Part shown: positions 45,554-55,075 of the stretch, piece by piece | How the letters are laid out: each line of letters begins with the position of its first letter | How positions within the stretch are numbered: position 1 is the stretch's first letter | Assembly (NCBI GenBank): GCA_902168185.1 | Contig: CABHOV010000024.1 | Location: 40,880 to 104,879, forward strand | DNA length: 64,000 nt | Source of the DNA: an uncultured Bacteroides sp. | Lineage (GTDB): Bacteria; Bacteroidota; Bacteroidia; Cytophagales; Cyclobacteriaceae | Direction of reading: 5' to 3' | Notes under the pieces: model-generated | What the model was told of the DNA's origin: nothing | The model's database searches: none | The model's input: the letters and a program-made list of their open reading frames with translations, nothing else | Program-made: the position numbers and the translations under genes

Positions 45554-45597
45554 GAATTCAACATACAGTAAAAATTCATGGAGCACAACATTGCATG

Positions 45598-46455
45598 TTA
45601 GCGAAGTTTTTCGTTAAAGAAAGCGATGGTTCTGCTCCACGCAAGTTTAGCAGCAGCTTCATTATAGCGCGTTGGTGCAGTATCATTATGGAAGGCATGT
45701 TGAGCGCCTTCATATATAAATAACTGGTAATTAACATTCGCTTTTTTTAGTGCTTCTTCATAAGCAGATATACCGGCATTGATACGCTCATCCATTTCGG
45801 CATAATGTAATTGTAATGCTGCCTTAATTTTAGGAACATCATTTACTTCGGGTTGCCGTCCATAAAAAGGTACAGCAGCTTTTAATTCACTCACCTGCAC
45901 AGCAAGATTGTTAGCCATAGCACCACCCCAACAAAAACCAACGCATCCAAATTTACCGTTGCAATCTTTTTGTGTCTTCAGAAAATCAAAAGCCTTGGCA
46001 AAATTTGAAATCGTTTTGGCAGCATCGAGTTGCTGAAACATATCACGTGCTTTATCCGGATCAGAGGGAGTACCTCCTAACGGAGATAAAGCATCGGGTG
46101 CTATAGCAACGAAACCTTCCAGCGCAACGCGCCTGGTTACATCTTCGATGTGCGGATTAAGACCTCTGTTTTCATGGATCACAACGACACCTCCATACGT
46201 CACGCTTTTCTTGGGGCGTGCTATATATGCTTTCATATCACCACCATCAATCGGGTATGTTATATGAGCTGTGGTAAGTCTGTCGTCCTGATCAGGAACT
46301 GTCTCCGCTTTGGCATAATTTACTTCCAGCAATGGAAGCACGGCCAATGCTGCCGCAGTACTGCCGGTAAGTTTACTGAGCTTGCGAATAAAATCTTCAC
46401 GTGTAAGAGGCTTGTGAGTATACTCGTCAAAAAGGTTGATGATGCGCTGATCCAT
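45598..46455 (-). CDS. dienelactone hydrolase-family protein, exported
   Basis: 285 residues. Leader about 1-50 contains a hydrophobic stretch (SKLTGSTAAALAVLPLLEV) resembling a Tat/Sec signal but with only one Arg (TREDF), so the export route is unclear. The DLH domain has VVIHENRGLNPHIEDVT (oxyanion/Glu region), catalytic Cys in GCVGFCWGGAMANN (near residue 160), Asp/Glu in YAEMDERINAG and His in YEGAQHAFHND. Family: thiol-dependent esterase/lactonase. ATG at 46455. Confidence 0.88.
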   Translation of the reverse strand: MDQRIINLFDEYTHKPLTREDFIRKLSKLTGSTAAALAVLPLLEVNYAKAETVPDQDDRLTTAHITYPIDGGDMKAYIARPKKSVTYGGVVVIHENRGLNPHIEDVTRRVALEGFVAIAPDALSPLGGTPSDPDKARDMFQQLDAAKTISNFAKAFDFLKTQKDCNGKFGCVGFCWGGAMANNLAVQVSELKAAVPFYGRQPEVNDVPKIKAALQLHYAEMDERINAGISAYEEALKKANVNYQLFIYEGAQHAFHNDTAPTRYNEAAAKLAWSRTIAFFNEKLR

Positions 46456-46553
46456 AGGGGTATTTTTTTGAGAAACAGAGATACAGTTTAAAGCTTTGAA
46501 AAGCCAGTGAATTTCAGCGAACGGAAACGGGAAGAGACGAACAGACTATAAAT

Positions 46554-46583
46554 AAAAAAGACTCCTAAAAAGGAGTCTTTTTT
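46554..46583 (-). terminator. Terminator of the tRNA-His transcript
   Basis: AAAAAAGACTCCT / AGGAGTCTTTTTT with a 4-base loop; on the minus strand it directly follows the tRNA (2 bases from its CCA end). Confidence 0.88.
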
Positions 46584-46585
46584 AT

Positions 46586-46663
46586 TGGGGTGAATGATGG
46601 GGCTCGAACCCACGACCCTCAGAATCACAATCTGATGTTCTAACCAACTGAACTACATCCACC
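46586..46663 (-). tRNA. tRNA-His (anticodon GTG)
   Basis: Folded by eye on the minus strand: acceptor GTGGATG/CATTCAC (one G-T), D-arm GTTC..., anticodon stem TCAGA/TCTGA with loop TTGTGAT (GTG), T-arm GTGGG-TTCGAGC-CCCAT, genomic CCA. The extra 5' G (G-1) opposite discriminator C73 is the tRNA-His identity element. Confidence 0.96.
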
Positions 46664-46676
46664 ATTTTGAGGACTG

Positions 46677-46708
46677 CAAATTTAGTGAGTGCCTCTGAAT
46701 TTGCAAAA
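46677..46708 (-). promoter_or_regulatory. Canonical -33/-7 promoter of tRNA-His
   Basis: -33 TTTTG and -7 TAAATTTG on the minus strand, 19-base spacer, about 13 bases upstream of the mature tRNA. It lies between the tRNA and the 3' end of pyrC, starting 12 bases past the pyrC stop. Confidence 0.8.
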
Positions 46709-46720
46709 TTCAATTTCAGA

Positions 46721-48061
46721 TCATTTTCGGGTAAACGTTAATCGCTCCCCCTGACGACTTTCATCAAATTTTCCTTCTTTGTATGCCAGGTGCCCCGAAA
46801 TAAAAGTATGTGTCACACTCGAATGGAACTTGGTTCCTTCCAGCGGAGACCATCCACATTTAGATAAGATGTTGGTTTTGTGCACAGTCCATGTCTTATC
46901 GAGGTCAACCAACACCAGGTCGGCAAAATAACCTTCACGTATAAATCCGCGCTTTTCGATCTGGAAAAGTATGGCTGGATTGTGACTCATCTTCTGCACA
47001 ATCTTCTCCAGGCTGATTCTTCCTTGCTGATAAAATTCAAGCATGGCCACTAAACTATGTTGTACAAGCGGCCCTCCGGAGGGTGCCTTGAAGTATGAAT
47101 TATTTTTTTCTTCCGATAAATGAGGCGCATGATCGGTAGCGATAACATCGATGCGATCGTCCAGTAAAGCTTTGAAGATCTCTTGCTGATCGTGTGAAGT
47201 TTTTACTGCAGGGTTCCATTTCAGCAACGTCCCCAGTCGTTTATAGTCGGCATCATTAAACCACAAATGATGAATGCATGCTTCTGCCGTTATTTTTTTC
47301 TCAGATAACGGAATCGAATTGTCAAACAACGTTGTCTCTTTGGCAGTAGATATATGCAGCACATGAAATCGTGTACCATGTTTCTTCGCGAGTCCTATAG
47401 CAAACGATGAAGATTTATAGCATGCTTCTTCACTGCGTATAAGTGGATGATATTCCATAGGCAAATCTTCTCCATAGCGCTCTTTATACTCAGCCGTGTT
47501 TTTTCGTATGGTTGGTTCATCTTCACAGTGTGCTGCTATCAACGCAGGGAAACGTGAGAAAAATCCTTCCAGCGTAGTTGGATTATCTACCAATAAATTA
47601 CCCGTAGACGATCCCATGAAAACCTTGAGTCCGCATACTTTGGTAATATCCGTCTTCATTACTTCCTCCAGATTATCGTTGGAAGCTCCGATGAAGAATG
47701 AATAATTCGCGAGCGAAGTACGTGCTGCAATCTGGTACTTGTCTTCCAACAAAGCTTGCGTGAAAGTAGGAGGATTGGTGTTCGGCATTTCCATAAAACT
47801 GGTAACGCCACCAGCAACCGCGGCCATCGCTTCCGTATAAATCGTTGCCTTGTGTGTTAAGCCAGGCTCGCGAAAATGAACCTGGTCATCAATTACTCCG
47901 GGAAATAAATATTTTCCTTTTGCATCAATAACTCTGTCTGCTAACGGAAAAGACAGTTCTTTCCCGATTCTTTCTATATAACGATCTTTAATAAGTACAT
48001 CGCCCTGAAAGACCTTGCCTTCGTTGACTATATTTGCGTTTGTTATCAGCGTAGTTTTCAT
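46721..48061 (-). CDS. pyrC: dihydroorotase (class I)
   Basis: 446 residues. Metal site motif DDQVHFREPG (two His), the carbamylated Lys in CGLKVFMGSSTG, and later His in FHVLHIST and the VIATDHAPH Asp-His motif. The length and composition match class I bacterial dihydroorotases. Catalyses cyclisation of carbamoyl-aspartate in pyrimidine synthesis. ATG at 48061; divergent start 24 bases from the DEAD-box gene. The ORF ends just before the tRNA-His promoter. Confidence 0.94.
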   Translation of the reverse strand: MKTTLITNANIVNEGKVFQGDVLIKDRYIERIGKELSFPLADRVIDAKGKYLFPGVIDDQVHFREPGLTHKATIYTEAMAAVAGGVTSFMEMPNTNPPTFTQALLEDKYQIAARTSLANYSFFIGASNDNLEEVMKTDITKVCGLKVFMGSSTGNLLVDNPTTLEGFFSRFPALIAAHCEDEPTIRKNTAEYKERYGEDLPMEYHPLIRSEEACYKSSSFAIGLAKKHGTRFHVLHISTAKETTLFDNSIPLSEKKITAEACIHHLWFNDADYKRLGTLLKWNPAVKTSHDQQEIFKALLDDRIDVIATDHAPHLSEEKNNSYFKAPSGGPLVQHSLVAMLEFYQQGRISLEKIVQKMSHNPAILFQIEKRGFIREGYFADLVLVDLDKTWTVHKTNILSKCGWSPLEGTKFHSSVTHTFISGHLAYKEGKFDESRQGERLTFTRK

Positions 48062-48084
48062 CGTAGTAAAATTAGAACCAAAAA

Positions 48085-49482
48085 GTGTCTGCCATTACAA
48101 CTTTCCAAGAATTTAATCTGAACAAGCAATTACAGAATGCTGTTTCTGATTTGGGGTTTGAACATCCAACAGAAATTCAGCAGAAATGTATCCCCATGAT
48201 CTTGGCAGGACAAGAAGTCATTGGCATTGCGCAGACGGGTACAGGTAAGACGGCAGCCTATATGCTGCCCTTGCTGATGAAGATTAAATATGCCCAAGGT
48301 GACGAACCCCGTGCGTTGATTCTGGCTCCTACAAAAGAACTCATCGTTCAACTCGCAGAGCATGCACAGCAATTGGCAAAGTATACCGACCTGCGCATAT
48401 TCGCGATATACGGTGGCATCGGTCCGAAAACACAAATTGAATATATACGGCAAGGTGTAGATGTACTCATCGCCACACCGGGCAGATTTATGGAGCTTTA
48501 CCTGAAAGGTGAGCTGCCCGTGAGCCAGTTTAAAATGCTGGTGCTGGATGAGGCCGATCGGATGATGGACATGGGCTTCATGCCACAGCTTCGTAAAATC
48601 TTTGAAGTCATTCCGCGCAAGCGTCAAAACTTATTATTCTCTGCTACATTTTCAGAAAGAGTGGAACGTTTGTCTGCAGAGTTTCTGGAGTTCCCTATAA
48701 AGGTTGAAGTTACGCAGCAGGCTACTCCAGCAAAACAGGTAGAGCAGGCGTTGTATCATGTTCCCAACATGAAGACGAAGTTGAACTTCATTGACTACCT
48801 GTTGCAGGATAAAGAAGATTTTAACCGGGTGATGATCTTTACGCGTTCGAAAGAAAATGCGGATAACGTTTTCAATTTTATAGAGCGTAGAAATCTCGGG
48901 CCGGTGCGTGTCATTCATTCCAACAAAGGACAAAACAGCCGCATCAACGCTGTGAATGAATTTAAGGAAGGTAAACTTCGCGTACTGGTTTCAACAGATG
49001 TAACGGCCAGGGGTATAGATGTAGTAAAGGTATCGCACGTTATAAACTTTGATGTACCTATACTATATGAAGACTATGTACATCGCATCGGGCGAACAGG
49101 AAGAGCATTTCAGGACGGGAAAGCAATCACATTTGTAAACCGGGCGGAGGAATCGCATATAGAAAAAATTGAAAAGCTTATCCGTGAGAAGATTCCTTTC
49201 AAGGAGCTACCGGAAGGTGTATTTGTAGAGAAGACACCATTTGAAGAGAAGCAGGCAATCGCCAAGTCAATTGATGATCAGAAGCGCAGAGAAGATCCGA
49301 CTTTTAAAGGAGCGTTTCATGAGAAGAAAGAGCCTAAAAAAGAAATTAAGGTCTATAAAAAGACTCGTAAAAAAGACAGCAAGAAAGACGCTAAACGCGA
49401 CTATTATAAAAAAGGTGTTAAGGTAGTAGTTAAAGAATTTAAGGAAGGTAGCAAGAGAGCCATCAAAAAGAAAACACGATAG
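48085..49482 (+). CDS. DEAD-box RNA helicase with basic C-terminal tail
   Basis: 465 residues, GTG start. Motifs in order: Q motif (FEHPTEIQQKCIP), I AQTGTGKT, Ia, II LDEAD, III SATF, IV FTRSKENADNVF, V STDVTARGID, VI HRIGRTGR. After residue about 395 the tail is Lys-rich (KVYKKTRKKDSKKDAKRDYY), a low-complexity RNA-binding extension as in RhlE/CsdA-like helicases. Likely acts in ribosome assembly or cold adaptation. Divergent from pyrC with only 23 bases between start codons, so both promoters overlap. Confidence 0.93.
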   Translation: MSAITTFQEFNLNKQLQNAVSDLGFEHPTEIQQKCIPMILAGQEVIGIAQTGTGKTAAYMLPLLMKIKYAQGDEPRALILAPTKELIVQLAEHAQQLAKYTDLRIFAIYGGIGPKTQIEYIRQGVDVLIATPGRFMELYLKGELPVSQFKMLVLDEADRMMDMGFMPQLRKIFEVIPRKRQNLLFSATFSERVERLSAEFLEFPIKVEVTQQATPAKQVEQALYHVPNMKTKLNFIDYLLQDKEDFNRVMIFTRSKENADNVFNFIERRNLGPVRVIHSNKGQNSRINAVNEFKEGKLRVLVSTDVTARGIDVVKVSHVINFDVPILYEDYVHRIGRTGRAFQDGKAITFVNRAEESHIEKIEKLIREKIPFKELPEGVFVEKTPFEEKQAIAKSIDDQKRREDPTFKGAFHEKKEPKKEIKVYKKTRKKDSKKDAKRDYYKKGVKVVVKEFKEGSKRAIKKKTR

Positions 49483-49491
49483 CTGTTATAC

Positions 49492-49499
49492 TATATTTG
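49492..49499 (+). promoter_or_regulatory. -7 box of the secreted FN3/PPC-like protein gene
   Basis: TATATTTG, an exact TAnnTTTG, 16 bases before the ATG at 49516. Confidence 0.5.
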
Positions 49500-49515
49500 T
49501 TGTAATCAACTATAC

Positions 49516-50619
49516 ATGAGATTTTTTCTGTGCAGTATCTTTTGGCTAATGGCTGGGGTTTATAGCCTCCGGGCACAGGTAGCTAACAATGATATACAGC
49601 ACGGCTCTGTCCTTACACTGAATAATGATTATATAGAATCGTCTACGAGCCACGCCACCGTGGAGTGGAATTGTATCAACAAATCTCTTCGTGCCGCTAC
49701 TCATAAATGCCTTATATACCACAACGATCAGTGGTTTACTTTTCGGGTTACCAAATCAGGTAAATACTATTTAAATATAGCATCACAGAAGTGTCGTGAT
49801 GAAAAGGGAATTCAGGCTATAATAGTGGCGGGAAATCCGTGTCAAACAAAAAACTATACGATCCAGCATTGCATCGCGCAGATTCGCGGAGAGGATGCTT
49901 TTATCACGTTGGATTCTATACAGGCAGATGAAGATTATTTTGTAAACATTGATGGTTTCCTGGGAGATTTCTGCAACTTCAAAATACAACTCAGCACAGA
50001 GCCACAGGGATTTCCACACCACTATCAAAACCTGGATACACTTGGTCTCTCAGCAAATGTGATGGGTAAAACGGTACACCTGCAATGGACAACAAGTGAA
50101 GCGCTTCAGCAAACCCTTCGTGAATTTGAAATATACCGAAGTCAACAAAGTATTCGTAAATCTACTTTGGTTGGCAGAATACAAATAGCACTCAACACAA
50201 TCGGAACATATACCACATCTTATTCTACAACCGATACGCTCGCGACCCGCGGACGCTATACATACGAAGTGGTGGGGGTGTCAAGTGAAAACAAAACGAA
50301 GCAGGTGCTTGACCGCCAGTTTATAGAGTATCGTCCATCGTCCGGTATAAATCCCTTTATTGATGTAGCACTGGTATATAAATCCGGCACGAAAGTTCAG
50401 TTGCTGTTGATTGACGAAATACAGGATGTAATTCTGAAACAGACCTCCTTCGTGTATGAAGCAAAGCGTGATGCAAATCAAAAGATCAACGTAGGAGAAT
50501 ATCTTGATCGTGGCATCACCAAATTCCTGGTTGTATCTACCAATCTGAAAACTTTTGAGAAGCGTGTTTACAAATTCATGTTGTCGGCAGATAGTAGAAT
50601 GAAATTGGTTGTTGAATAA
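49516..50619 (+). CDS. secreted protein with PPC-like and FN3-like domains
   Basis: 367 residues. Signal peptide about 1-20 (FFLCSIFWLMAGVYSLRAQ). About 40-155 reads as a PPC-like beta-sandwich (WFTFRVTKSGKYYLNIAS and ADEDYFVNIDGFLGDFCNFKIQLS), and about 175-265 as a fibronectin type III domain (VHLQWTTSEALQQTLREFEIYR, TRGRYTYEVVGVSS). The C-terminal part (VALVYKSGTKVQLLLIDE) may be a third strand-rich module. No sorting signal seen. Function unknown; likely surface or periplasmic adhesin-like. Confidence 0.72.
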   Translation: MRFFLCSIFWLMAGVYSLRAQVANNDIQHGSVLTLNNDYIESSTSHATVEWNCINKSLRAATHKCLIYHNDQWFTFRVTKSGKYYLNIASQKCRDEKGIQAIIVAGNPCQTKNYTIQHCIAQIRGEDAFITLDSIQADEDYFVNIDGFLGDFCNFKIQLSTEPQGFPHHYQNLDTLGLSANVMGKTVHLQWTTSEALQQTLREFEIYRSQQSIRKSTLVGRIQIALNTIGTYTTSYSTTDTLATRGRYTYEVVGVSSENKTKQVLDRQFIEYRPSSGINPFIDVALVYKSGTKVQLLLIDEIQDVILKQTSFVYEAKRDANQKINVGEYLDRGITKFLVVSTNLKTFEKRVYKFMLSADSRMKLVVE

Positions 50620-50757
50620 CTAAAAAGGTATTTGTCTCGCTACTCCAATCTATTTCTCAAACCGTTAATACCCGTGTGTGCTGTGAACATGGAAAAACTT
50701 TTCATCAGCACAGTAAAAGTATTTAACTTGGTTTAGCAACCAACCCCTATAACAATC

Positions 50758-52668
50758 ATGACTCGAATAAAACGACATTGGATACTATGCTTTGCATTGT
50801 TTTGCATACTACCGATATGCATACATGCCCAGACCATTTCGATCATTCCTGCTCCTGTCAGCTTAAAGCAGGAGGCCGGTCATTTTCTATTGACGAACTC
50901 TACAACAATAAGTGTTCCTGCGAAACAGCCAGAGCTTGCAAGCATAGCGAAATATTTTGCTGAAAAGGTTAAGCCAGCAACAGGCTATATATTGACTACC
51001 GTTGAAGCAAAACCGGCAAGTATAGTTTTAACACTAAACGCAAAGCCAGATAGCCGTTTAGGACAGGAAGGATATACGTTGCATACCGAAGCTGGTAAGG
51101 TTGACATCACCGCCAATACAGCGGCTGGTATATTCTATGGTGTTCAAACATTGTTGCAGCTTTTGCCTGTTGAAATATTGTCTGCGTCTTTGATCCAGGA
51201 TGTTGAATGGAAGGCACCATCAGTAACTATTTTGGATTACCCGCGCTTCACCTGGCGCGGTCAGATGTTTGATGTGAGCAGACATTTCTTCTCGAAAGAA
51301 TATGTGAAAAGGTATATAGATCGCATGGCAAGCTATAAATTGAATCGGTTTCACTGGCATTTAACAGACGACAACGGCTGGCGCATTGAAATCAAAAGTC
51401 TGCCCCGCTTAACCTCAGTTGGTGCATGGCGCGTGCCACGCGTAGGTACATTTGGTAGTAACGATGCGCCGAAGCCTGGTGAACCTGCTACCTATGGCGG
51501 TTACTATACACAAGCGGATATAAAGGAAATTGTCCAATATGCAAAAGAGCGATATATAGAGGTCCTTCCGGAAATAGATGTACCCGGCCATAGTATGGCG
51601 GCACTCGCCTCGTATCCTGAATTGTCCGTTACCAATGATACAACCTTGAAAGTTAATCCAGGATCGAGTTTCTCAACCTGGTTTGGTAATGGGAAATTCG
51701 AAATGCACCTCGATAACACACTCGATCCTACTGATGAAGAGGTATATCAGTTCCTGGACAAAGTATTTACAGAGGTTGCCGCTTTGTTCCCATTCGAATA
51801 TATACACATGGGCGGTGATGAATGTTATAAAGGTTTTTGGGAGCGCGATAAAAATGTTCAGGCTTTCATGAAGAAGAATAACTTGAAGAATGGCGAAGAG
51901 CTGCAATCATACTTTGTAAAGCGTGTTGGTAAAATCATTCAAAGCAAAAAGAAAAAGATGATGGGTTGGGATGAGATCTTGGAGGGAGGTATAGCACCAG
52001 GTGCAGCTGTTATGAGTTGGCGCGGAACCAAAGGTGGCATTGAGGCATCGCACCTGAAGCATCCGGTAGTCATGAGCCCTGCCCCTGTATATTATCTGGA
52101 TATGTACCAGGGCGAGCGATCCATTGAGCCTCCGGTATATAACAGTGCCCGGCTGAAAGAAGTATATACATTTGATTTGGTTCCGGCTGAAATGGACTCA
52201 GCCTATGTCCTCGGTGCACAGGGGAATTTATGGACGGAGCAAATCCCTACGGAACCACAGGTAGAGTATATGACCTACCCGCGTGCGCTTGCCATGGCAG
52301 AATCGTTCTGGACTCCGGAAAAACAGAAAGACTGGAATAGCTTCGTGCCGCGCGTAGAACATCACTTTAAGCGCATGGATATAGCGCGAATTAACTATGC
52401 ACAAAGTATATATGATGCTATCGTCACGGTGCGAAAAAACGCTTCCGGAAAATTTATCGTTGAACTCGCCACGGAAGTACCAGGGCTTGATATTTATTAT
52501 ACAGTAGATAACTCGATTCCCAATCAATATTATCCAAAGTATAATTCACCGATTGAATACCCGGCTGGTGCTGACAACCTGCGAGTAATCACGTTTAGGA
52601 AAGGTGAACCAGTGGGGCGGTTGATCTCACTGAAGACCGAAGACCTTGAGAAAAGAGTAAAGAAATAA
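50758..52668 (+). CDS. secreted beta-N-acetylhexosaminidase (GH20)
   Basis: 636 residues. Signal peptide about 1-24 (ILCFALFCILPICIHAQ), GH20b domain, then the TIM barrel: WRGQMFDVSRHFF, RFHWHLTDDNGWRIEI, YIEVLPEIDVPGHS and the catalytic pair in EYIHMGGDECYKGFW (Asp-Glu, near residue 362). WGTKGG-type substrate loops are present (SWRGTKGG). The C-terminal domain (about 545 on) is beta-sandwich. Cleaves terminal GlcNAc/GalNAc residues; recycling of chitin or peptidoglycan-type sugars is plausible. A terminator closes the unit. Confidence 0.94.
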   Translation: MTRIKRHWILCFALFCILPICIHAQTISIIPAPVSLKQEAGHFLLTNSTTISVPAKQPELASIAKYFAEKVKPATGYILTTVEAKPASIVLTLNAKPDSRLGQEGYTLHTEAGKVDITANTAAGIFYGVQTLLQLLPVEILSASLIQDVEWKAPSVTILDYPRFTWRGQMFDVSRHFFSKEYVKRYIDRMASYKLNRFHWHLTDDNGWRIEIKSLPRLTSVGAWRVPRVGTFGSNDAPKPGEPATYGGYYTQADIKEIVQYAKERYIEVLPEIDVPGHSMAALASYPELSVTNDTTLKVNPGSSFSTWFGNGKFEMHLDNTLDPTDEEVYQFLDKVFTEVAALFPFEYIHMGGDECYKGFWERDKNVQAFMKKNNLKNGEELQSYFVKRVGKIIQSKKKKMMGWDEILEGGIAPGAAVMSWRGTKGGIEASHLKHPVVMSPAPVYYLDMYQGERSIEPPVYNSARLKEVYTFDLVPAEMDSAYVLGAQGNLWTEQIPTEPQVEYMTYPRALAMAESFWTPEKQKDWNSFVPRVEHHFKRMDIARINYAQSIYDAIVTVRKNASGKFIVELATEVPGLDIYYTVDNSIPNQYYPKYNSPIEYPAGADNLRVITFRKGEPVGRLISLKTEDLEKRVKK

Positions 52669-52684
52669 TTACCAGTACTGCTTG

Positions 52685-52717
52685 AAATACCTGCTAAAGT
52701 ATAGCAGGTATTTTTTT
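52685..52717 (+). terminator. Terminator after GH20 gene
   Basis: Perfect 11-bp stem AAATACCTGCT / AGCAGGTATTT, 7-base loop, T7 tail. Confidence 0.92.
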
Positions 52718-52841
52718 GAAATATAGTAGTGCATTTGACGCATCTGCCCCGTAGTCTGTCGCATTCACACAGGATTTTTCGCATTACAAAATATTATGTT
52801 TACAAAGCGTTTATCTACAGGAAGAATCAATAACAGTACCT

Positions 52842-53216
52842 ATGAAAAATACACAAGCATCAAGTATAGATGAATACATTGCTGATTTCCCGAAGGAAGT
52901 TCAGAAGTCCTTGAATGAAATACGAGATACTGTAAAGAAGGCAGTGCCCGAAGCGGAAGAAGCCATTAAATATGCGATGCCTACATTTGTGCTAAACGGC
53001 AATGTGATACATTTTGCGGCCTTCAAAAATCATATTGGAATTTACCCTGTGCCGAGAGGAGTAGATGGATTTAAGAAAGAGCTTGATGCATACGAAGGTG
53101 AAAAGGACACACTGAAAATCCCATTGGATGCACCACCCCCGTTGACATTAATTACCAAAATTGTGAAGTATAACGTGAAGCGAAACGAGGAAAAACAAAA
53201 GATGAAAAATGGCTAG
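52842..53216 (+). CDS. DUF1801 (YdhG-like) protein
   Basis: 124 residues. Matches the DUF1801 pattern: IDEYIADFPKEVQKSLNEIRDTVKKAVPEAEEAIKYAMPTF, then VIHFAAFKNHIGIYPVPRG and the C-terminal LDAPPPLTLITKIVKYNVKRNE. Cytosolic, no signal. Frataxin-like or iron-chaperone roles have been proposed for relatives; unproven. Stop at 53216 lies 2 bases from the convergent gene at 53219. Confidence 0.88.
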   Translation: MKNTQASSIDEYIADFPKEVQKSLNEIRDTVKKAVPEAEEAIKYAMPTFVLNGNVIHFAAFKNHIGIYPVPRGVDGFKKELDAYEGEKDTLKIPLDAPPPLTLITKIVKYNVKRNEEKQKMKNG

Positions 53217-53218
53217 TG

Positions 53219-53692
53219 TTAATTATTGGACAGTAATCTTTTCATTTCCCATGATCCACTGCTGATGTGATTCATGTTGCGGCCCGAGTCAAGAGTATAG
53301 ATTGTTTCAATCGTCCACATTCCCTTGAATTTCTTTTCCGATTCATCATATATACCGGAGTACTGAATATAGGCCGGCCCTTTTGCGACCATTCTTGTGC
53401 CGTGCTCATCAATAGAGTACGAGTTCTGATATGTTTTGGTGAATTGTATTTTCCGTAGCGCAATGCTGCCCTCAATTCGTGCCACCTCCGGAATTCCTGT
53501 AGTATCTTCTCTTATATTTCCCTCAAACGCATTGTCCTGTGCTATAATGTCCGCTACAAATGAAACCGTACGGTTTTGGACAGTTGGAGAATATTTACTG
53601 CCATAACCATAGTGGCCAATCCACTGACCAGACAATGCTAACGCGATATCCTTGTTTTTAAATAGCGATAGTACTTTCTGAAGGATACTCAT
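53219..53692 (-). CDS. beta-rich hypothetical protein
   Basis: 157 residues, ATG at 53692. After a short helix (SILQKVLSLFKNKDIALAL) comes an all-beta pattern: GQWIGHYGYGSKYS, VSFVADIIAQDNAFEGNIRED, ARIEGSIALRKIQFTKTYQ, GPAYIQYSGIYD, FKGMWTIETIY. The alternation of G-x-W/Y strands resembles a lipocalin/calycin-like or small barrel, but this is not established. No signal, no known family. Confidence 0.55.
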   Translation of the reverse strand: MSILQKVLSLFKNKDIALALSGQWIGHYGYGSKYSPTVQNRTVSFVADIIAQDNAFEGNIREDTTGIPEVARIEGSIALRKIQFTKTYQNSYSIDEHGTRMVAKGPAYIQYSGIYDESEKKFKGMWTIETIYTLDSGRNMNHISSGSWEMKRLLSNN

Positions 53693-53779
53693 AGTATATA
53701 ATAATTGCTAATCATCGTAGAGTGGGACCCGAAATTGAGGTTCCTGGTACGGACGATAACGTATTATTATATATAGATG

Positions 53780-54364
53780 TTACACAGCATTTATTCTATC
53801 ACCATACCGCCGCTCAATTACATACGTGCCACCGATCTTGTCATGCAACGATCTCTTCCGCGAATCGGACAACATCACGATCATGTCTACAAGGGTGATG
53901 ATTCCGCTTACTACGTTTATAATTTGAAGCGATGTATGTTGATTGCTGTATGTTGAGAATTCTCTGAATCCGGTTATGTCCTGAAACTCTTCTGATGAAT
54001 ATATACCAATGGTAATAAAGAGTGTGATCAAAGGCGGTACAATGTGAAAAATGTTTCGCAAAAGAATCTCCTGGAGATCGGCTTTTTCAAATTGCAAATT
54101 TACAACTTTGAGTCTTAAGGCCATCTTTCCAAGCGTAGCCCCGTAGTTGTATTCCATAAAGGGCTTGTAGGACAAGGATAGTACCGTGACGATCACGAGT
54201 ACCGGAACGCTCTTCCATGAAGTTATATTAAAATACATAACGCCAAATGTCAGAGGAGTTAGTATCAGTCCATCCAGGAACAGCGCTCCAAGGCGAGGCC
54301 AGAATCCTGCATATAGAACTGAATTACGATCTACGTTAAGCTGGGGTTCATCTAATATTTCCAT
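53780..54364 (-). CDS. RDD-family membrane protein
   Basis: 194 residues. The first helix carries the RDD signature as FWPRLGALFLDGLILTPLTF (Arg/Asp in helix 1), followed by helices about 45-70, 105-125 and 145-165, and the conserved YNYGATLGKMALRLKVVN. The C-terminus is basic (SDSRKRSLHDKIGGTYVIERR). RDD proteins are unknown membrane proteins, sometimes transport-associated. ATG at 54364. Confidence 0.88.
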   Translation of the reverse strand: MEILDEPQLNVDRNSVLYAGFWPRLGALFLDGLILTPLTFGVMYFNITSWKSVPVLVIVTVLSLSYKPFMEYNYGATLGKMALRLKVVNLQFEKADLQEILLRNIFHIVPPLITLFITIGIYSSEEFQDITGFREFSTYSNQHTSLQIINVVSGIITLVDMIVMLSDSRKRSLHDKIGGTYVIERRYGDRINAV

Positions 54365-54517
54365 AGAAGGGTAAGTTAGTCATGGTAAAACACCATAGTT
54401 AAATATACTTCTTCTGTGTTAAATGTGATAAAGTGGTGTGTTAAATTTTTCCGTAAAGGTGATTTATTCCATAATCGGTGATATAGGGCTTAGAACTACA
54501 ATGAAGCTAATATAGCG

Positions 54518-55075
54518 CTACAGGTCAATTTTTTTTAAAAGCGCACAGGTGATTGACAGCTCGCCGAGAAGCTTGAAGCATTCTTCCCATAAAACTCCCG
54601 CAGCAAAAACATCTATGGTTACAGAAGCGGTGCCGAGTATAGCAGCGGAAATAAGAAGTACGCGGCTAACGCCTTCCAGATATTTCCATAAGACAATAGC
54701 TATATATACACCCACCAGCGCTCCTGCTGTAGCCGGAAGTTCATATACCCATCGTGATGTTTGGTTCGTGTGCGAAGAGAAAATTATCCACTCTTTGAGA
54801 CGCTCATGAAACATGAAGCGTTCATCCAGCGCCAGCACAAAGAAAAATGCAGCGAGCACAAACCACGGGCGCCAGCCGTGGCGCATTCCTAAGATAAGGG
54901 ATATAGTGGCAGATATAATTAGCAGCACACCAGACATCCATGTGCCAACAGATGATTCACCGGCAATAACAAGTGCAGGGTAATGTCGATTAAAGGTGAA
55001 CGCAATGGCAAAAAACAGAATAAAGAATGCGAGCAAGAATGCCGTGGCTTTATAATAAGATGCTCTCGCTCTCAT
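54518..55075 (-). CDS. polytopic membrane protein with DERFMFHE motif
   Basis: 185 residues with about five or six helices. ATG at 55075 overlaps the stop of the upstream lipoprotein gene (ATGA), indicating translational coupling. Helix 3 ends in a striking cluster (LALDERFMFHERLKEW: Asp, Glu, His, Glu) and the last part has VLWEECFKLLGE, so several acid/His residues face the membrane surface. That pattern recalls membrane hydrolases such as the CREST superfamily, but I cannot confirm it. Not recognised as a named family. Confidence 0.6.
   Translation of the reverse strand: MRARASYYKATAFLLAFFILFFAIAFTFNRHYPALVIAGESSVGTWMSGVLLIISATISLILGMRHGWRPWFVLAAFFFVLALDERFMFHERLKEWIIFSSHTNQTSRWVYELPATAGALVGVYIAIVLWKYLEGVSRVLLISAAILGTASVTIDVFAAGVLWEECFKLLGELSITCALLKKIDL

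Noticed and set aside
46554..46583. Direct-repeat/att-site interpretation of the tRNA-His flank
   Set aside because: It is a perfect hairpin plus T-run, i.e. a terminator; no second copy of the tRNA end and no integrase nearby.
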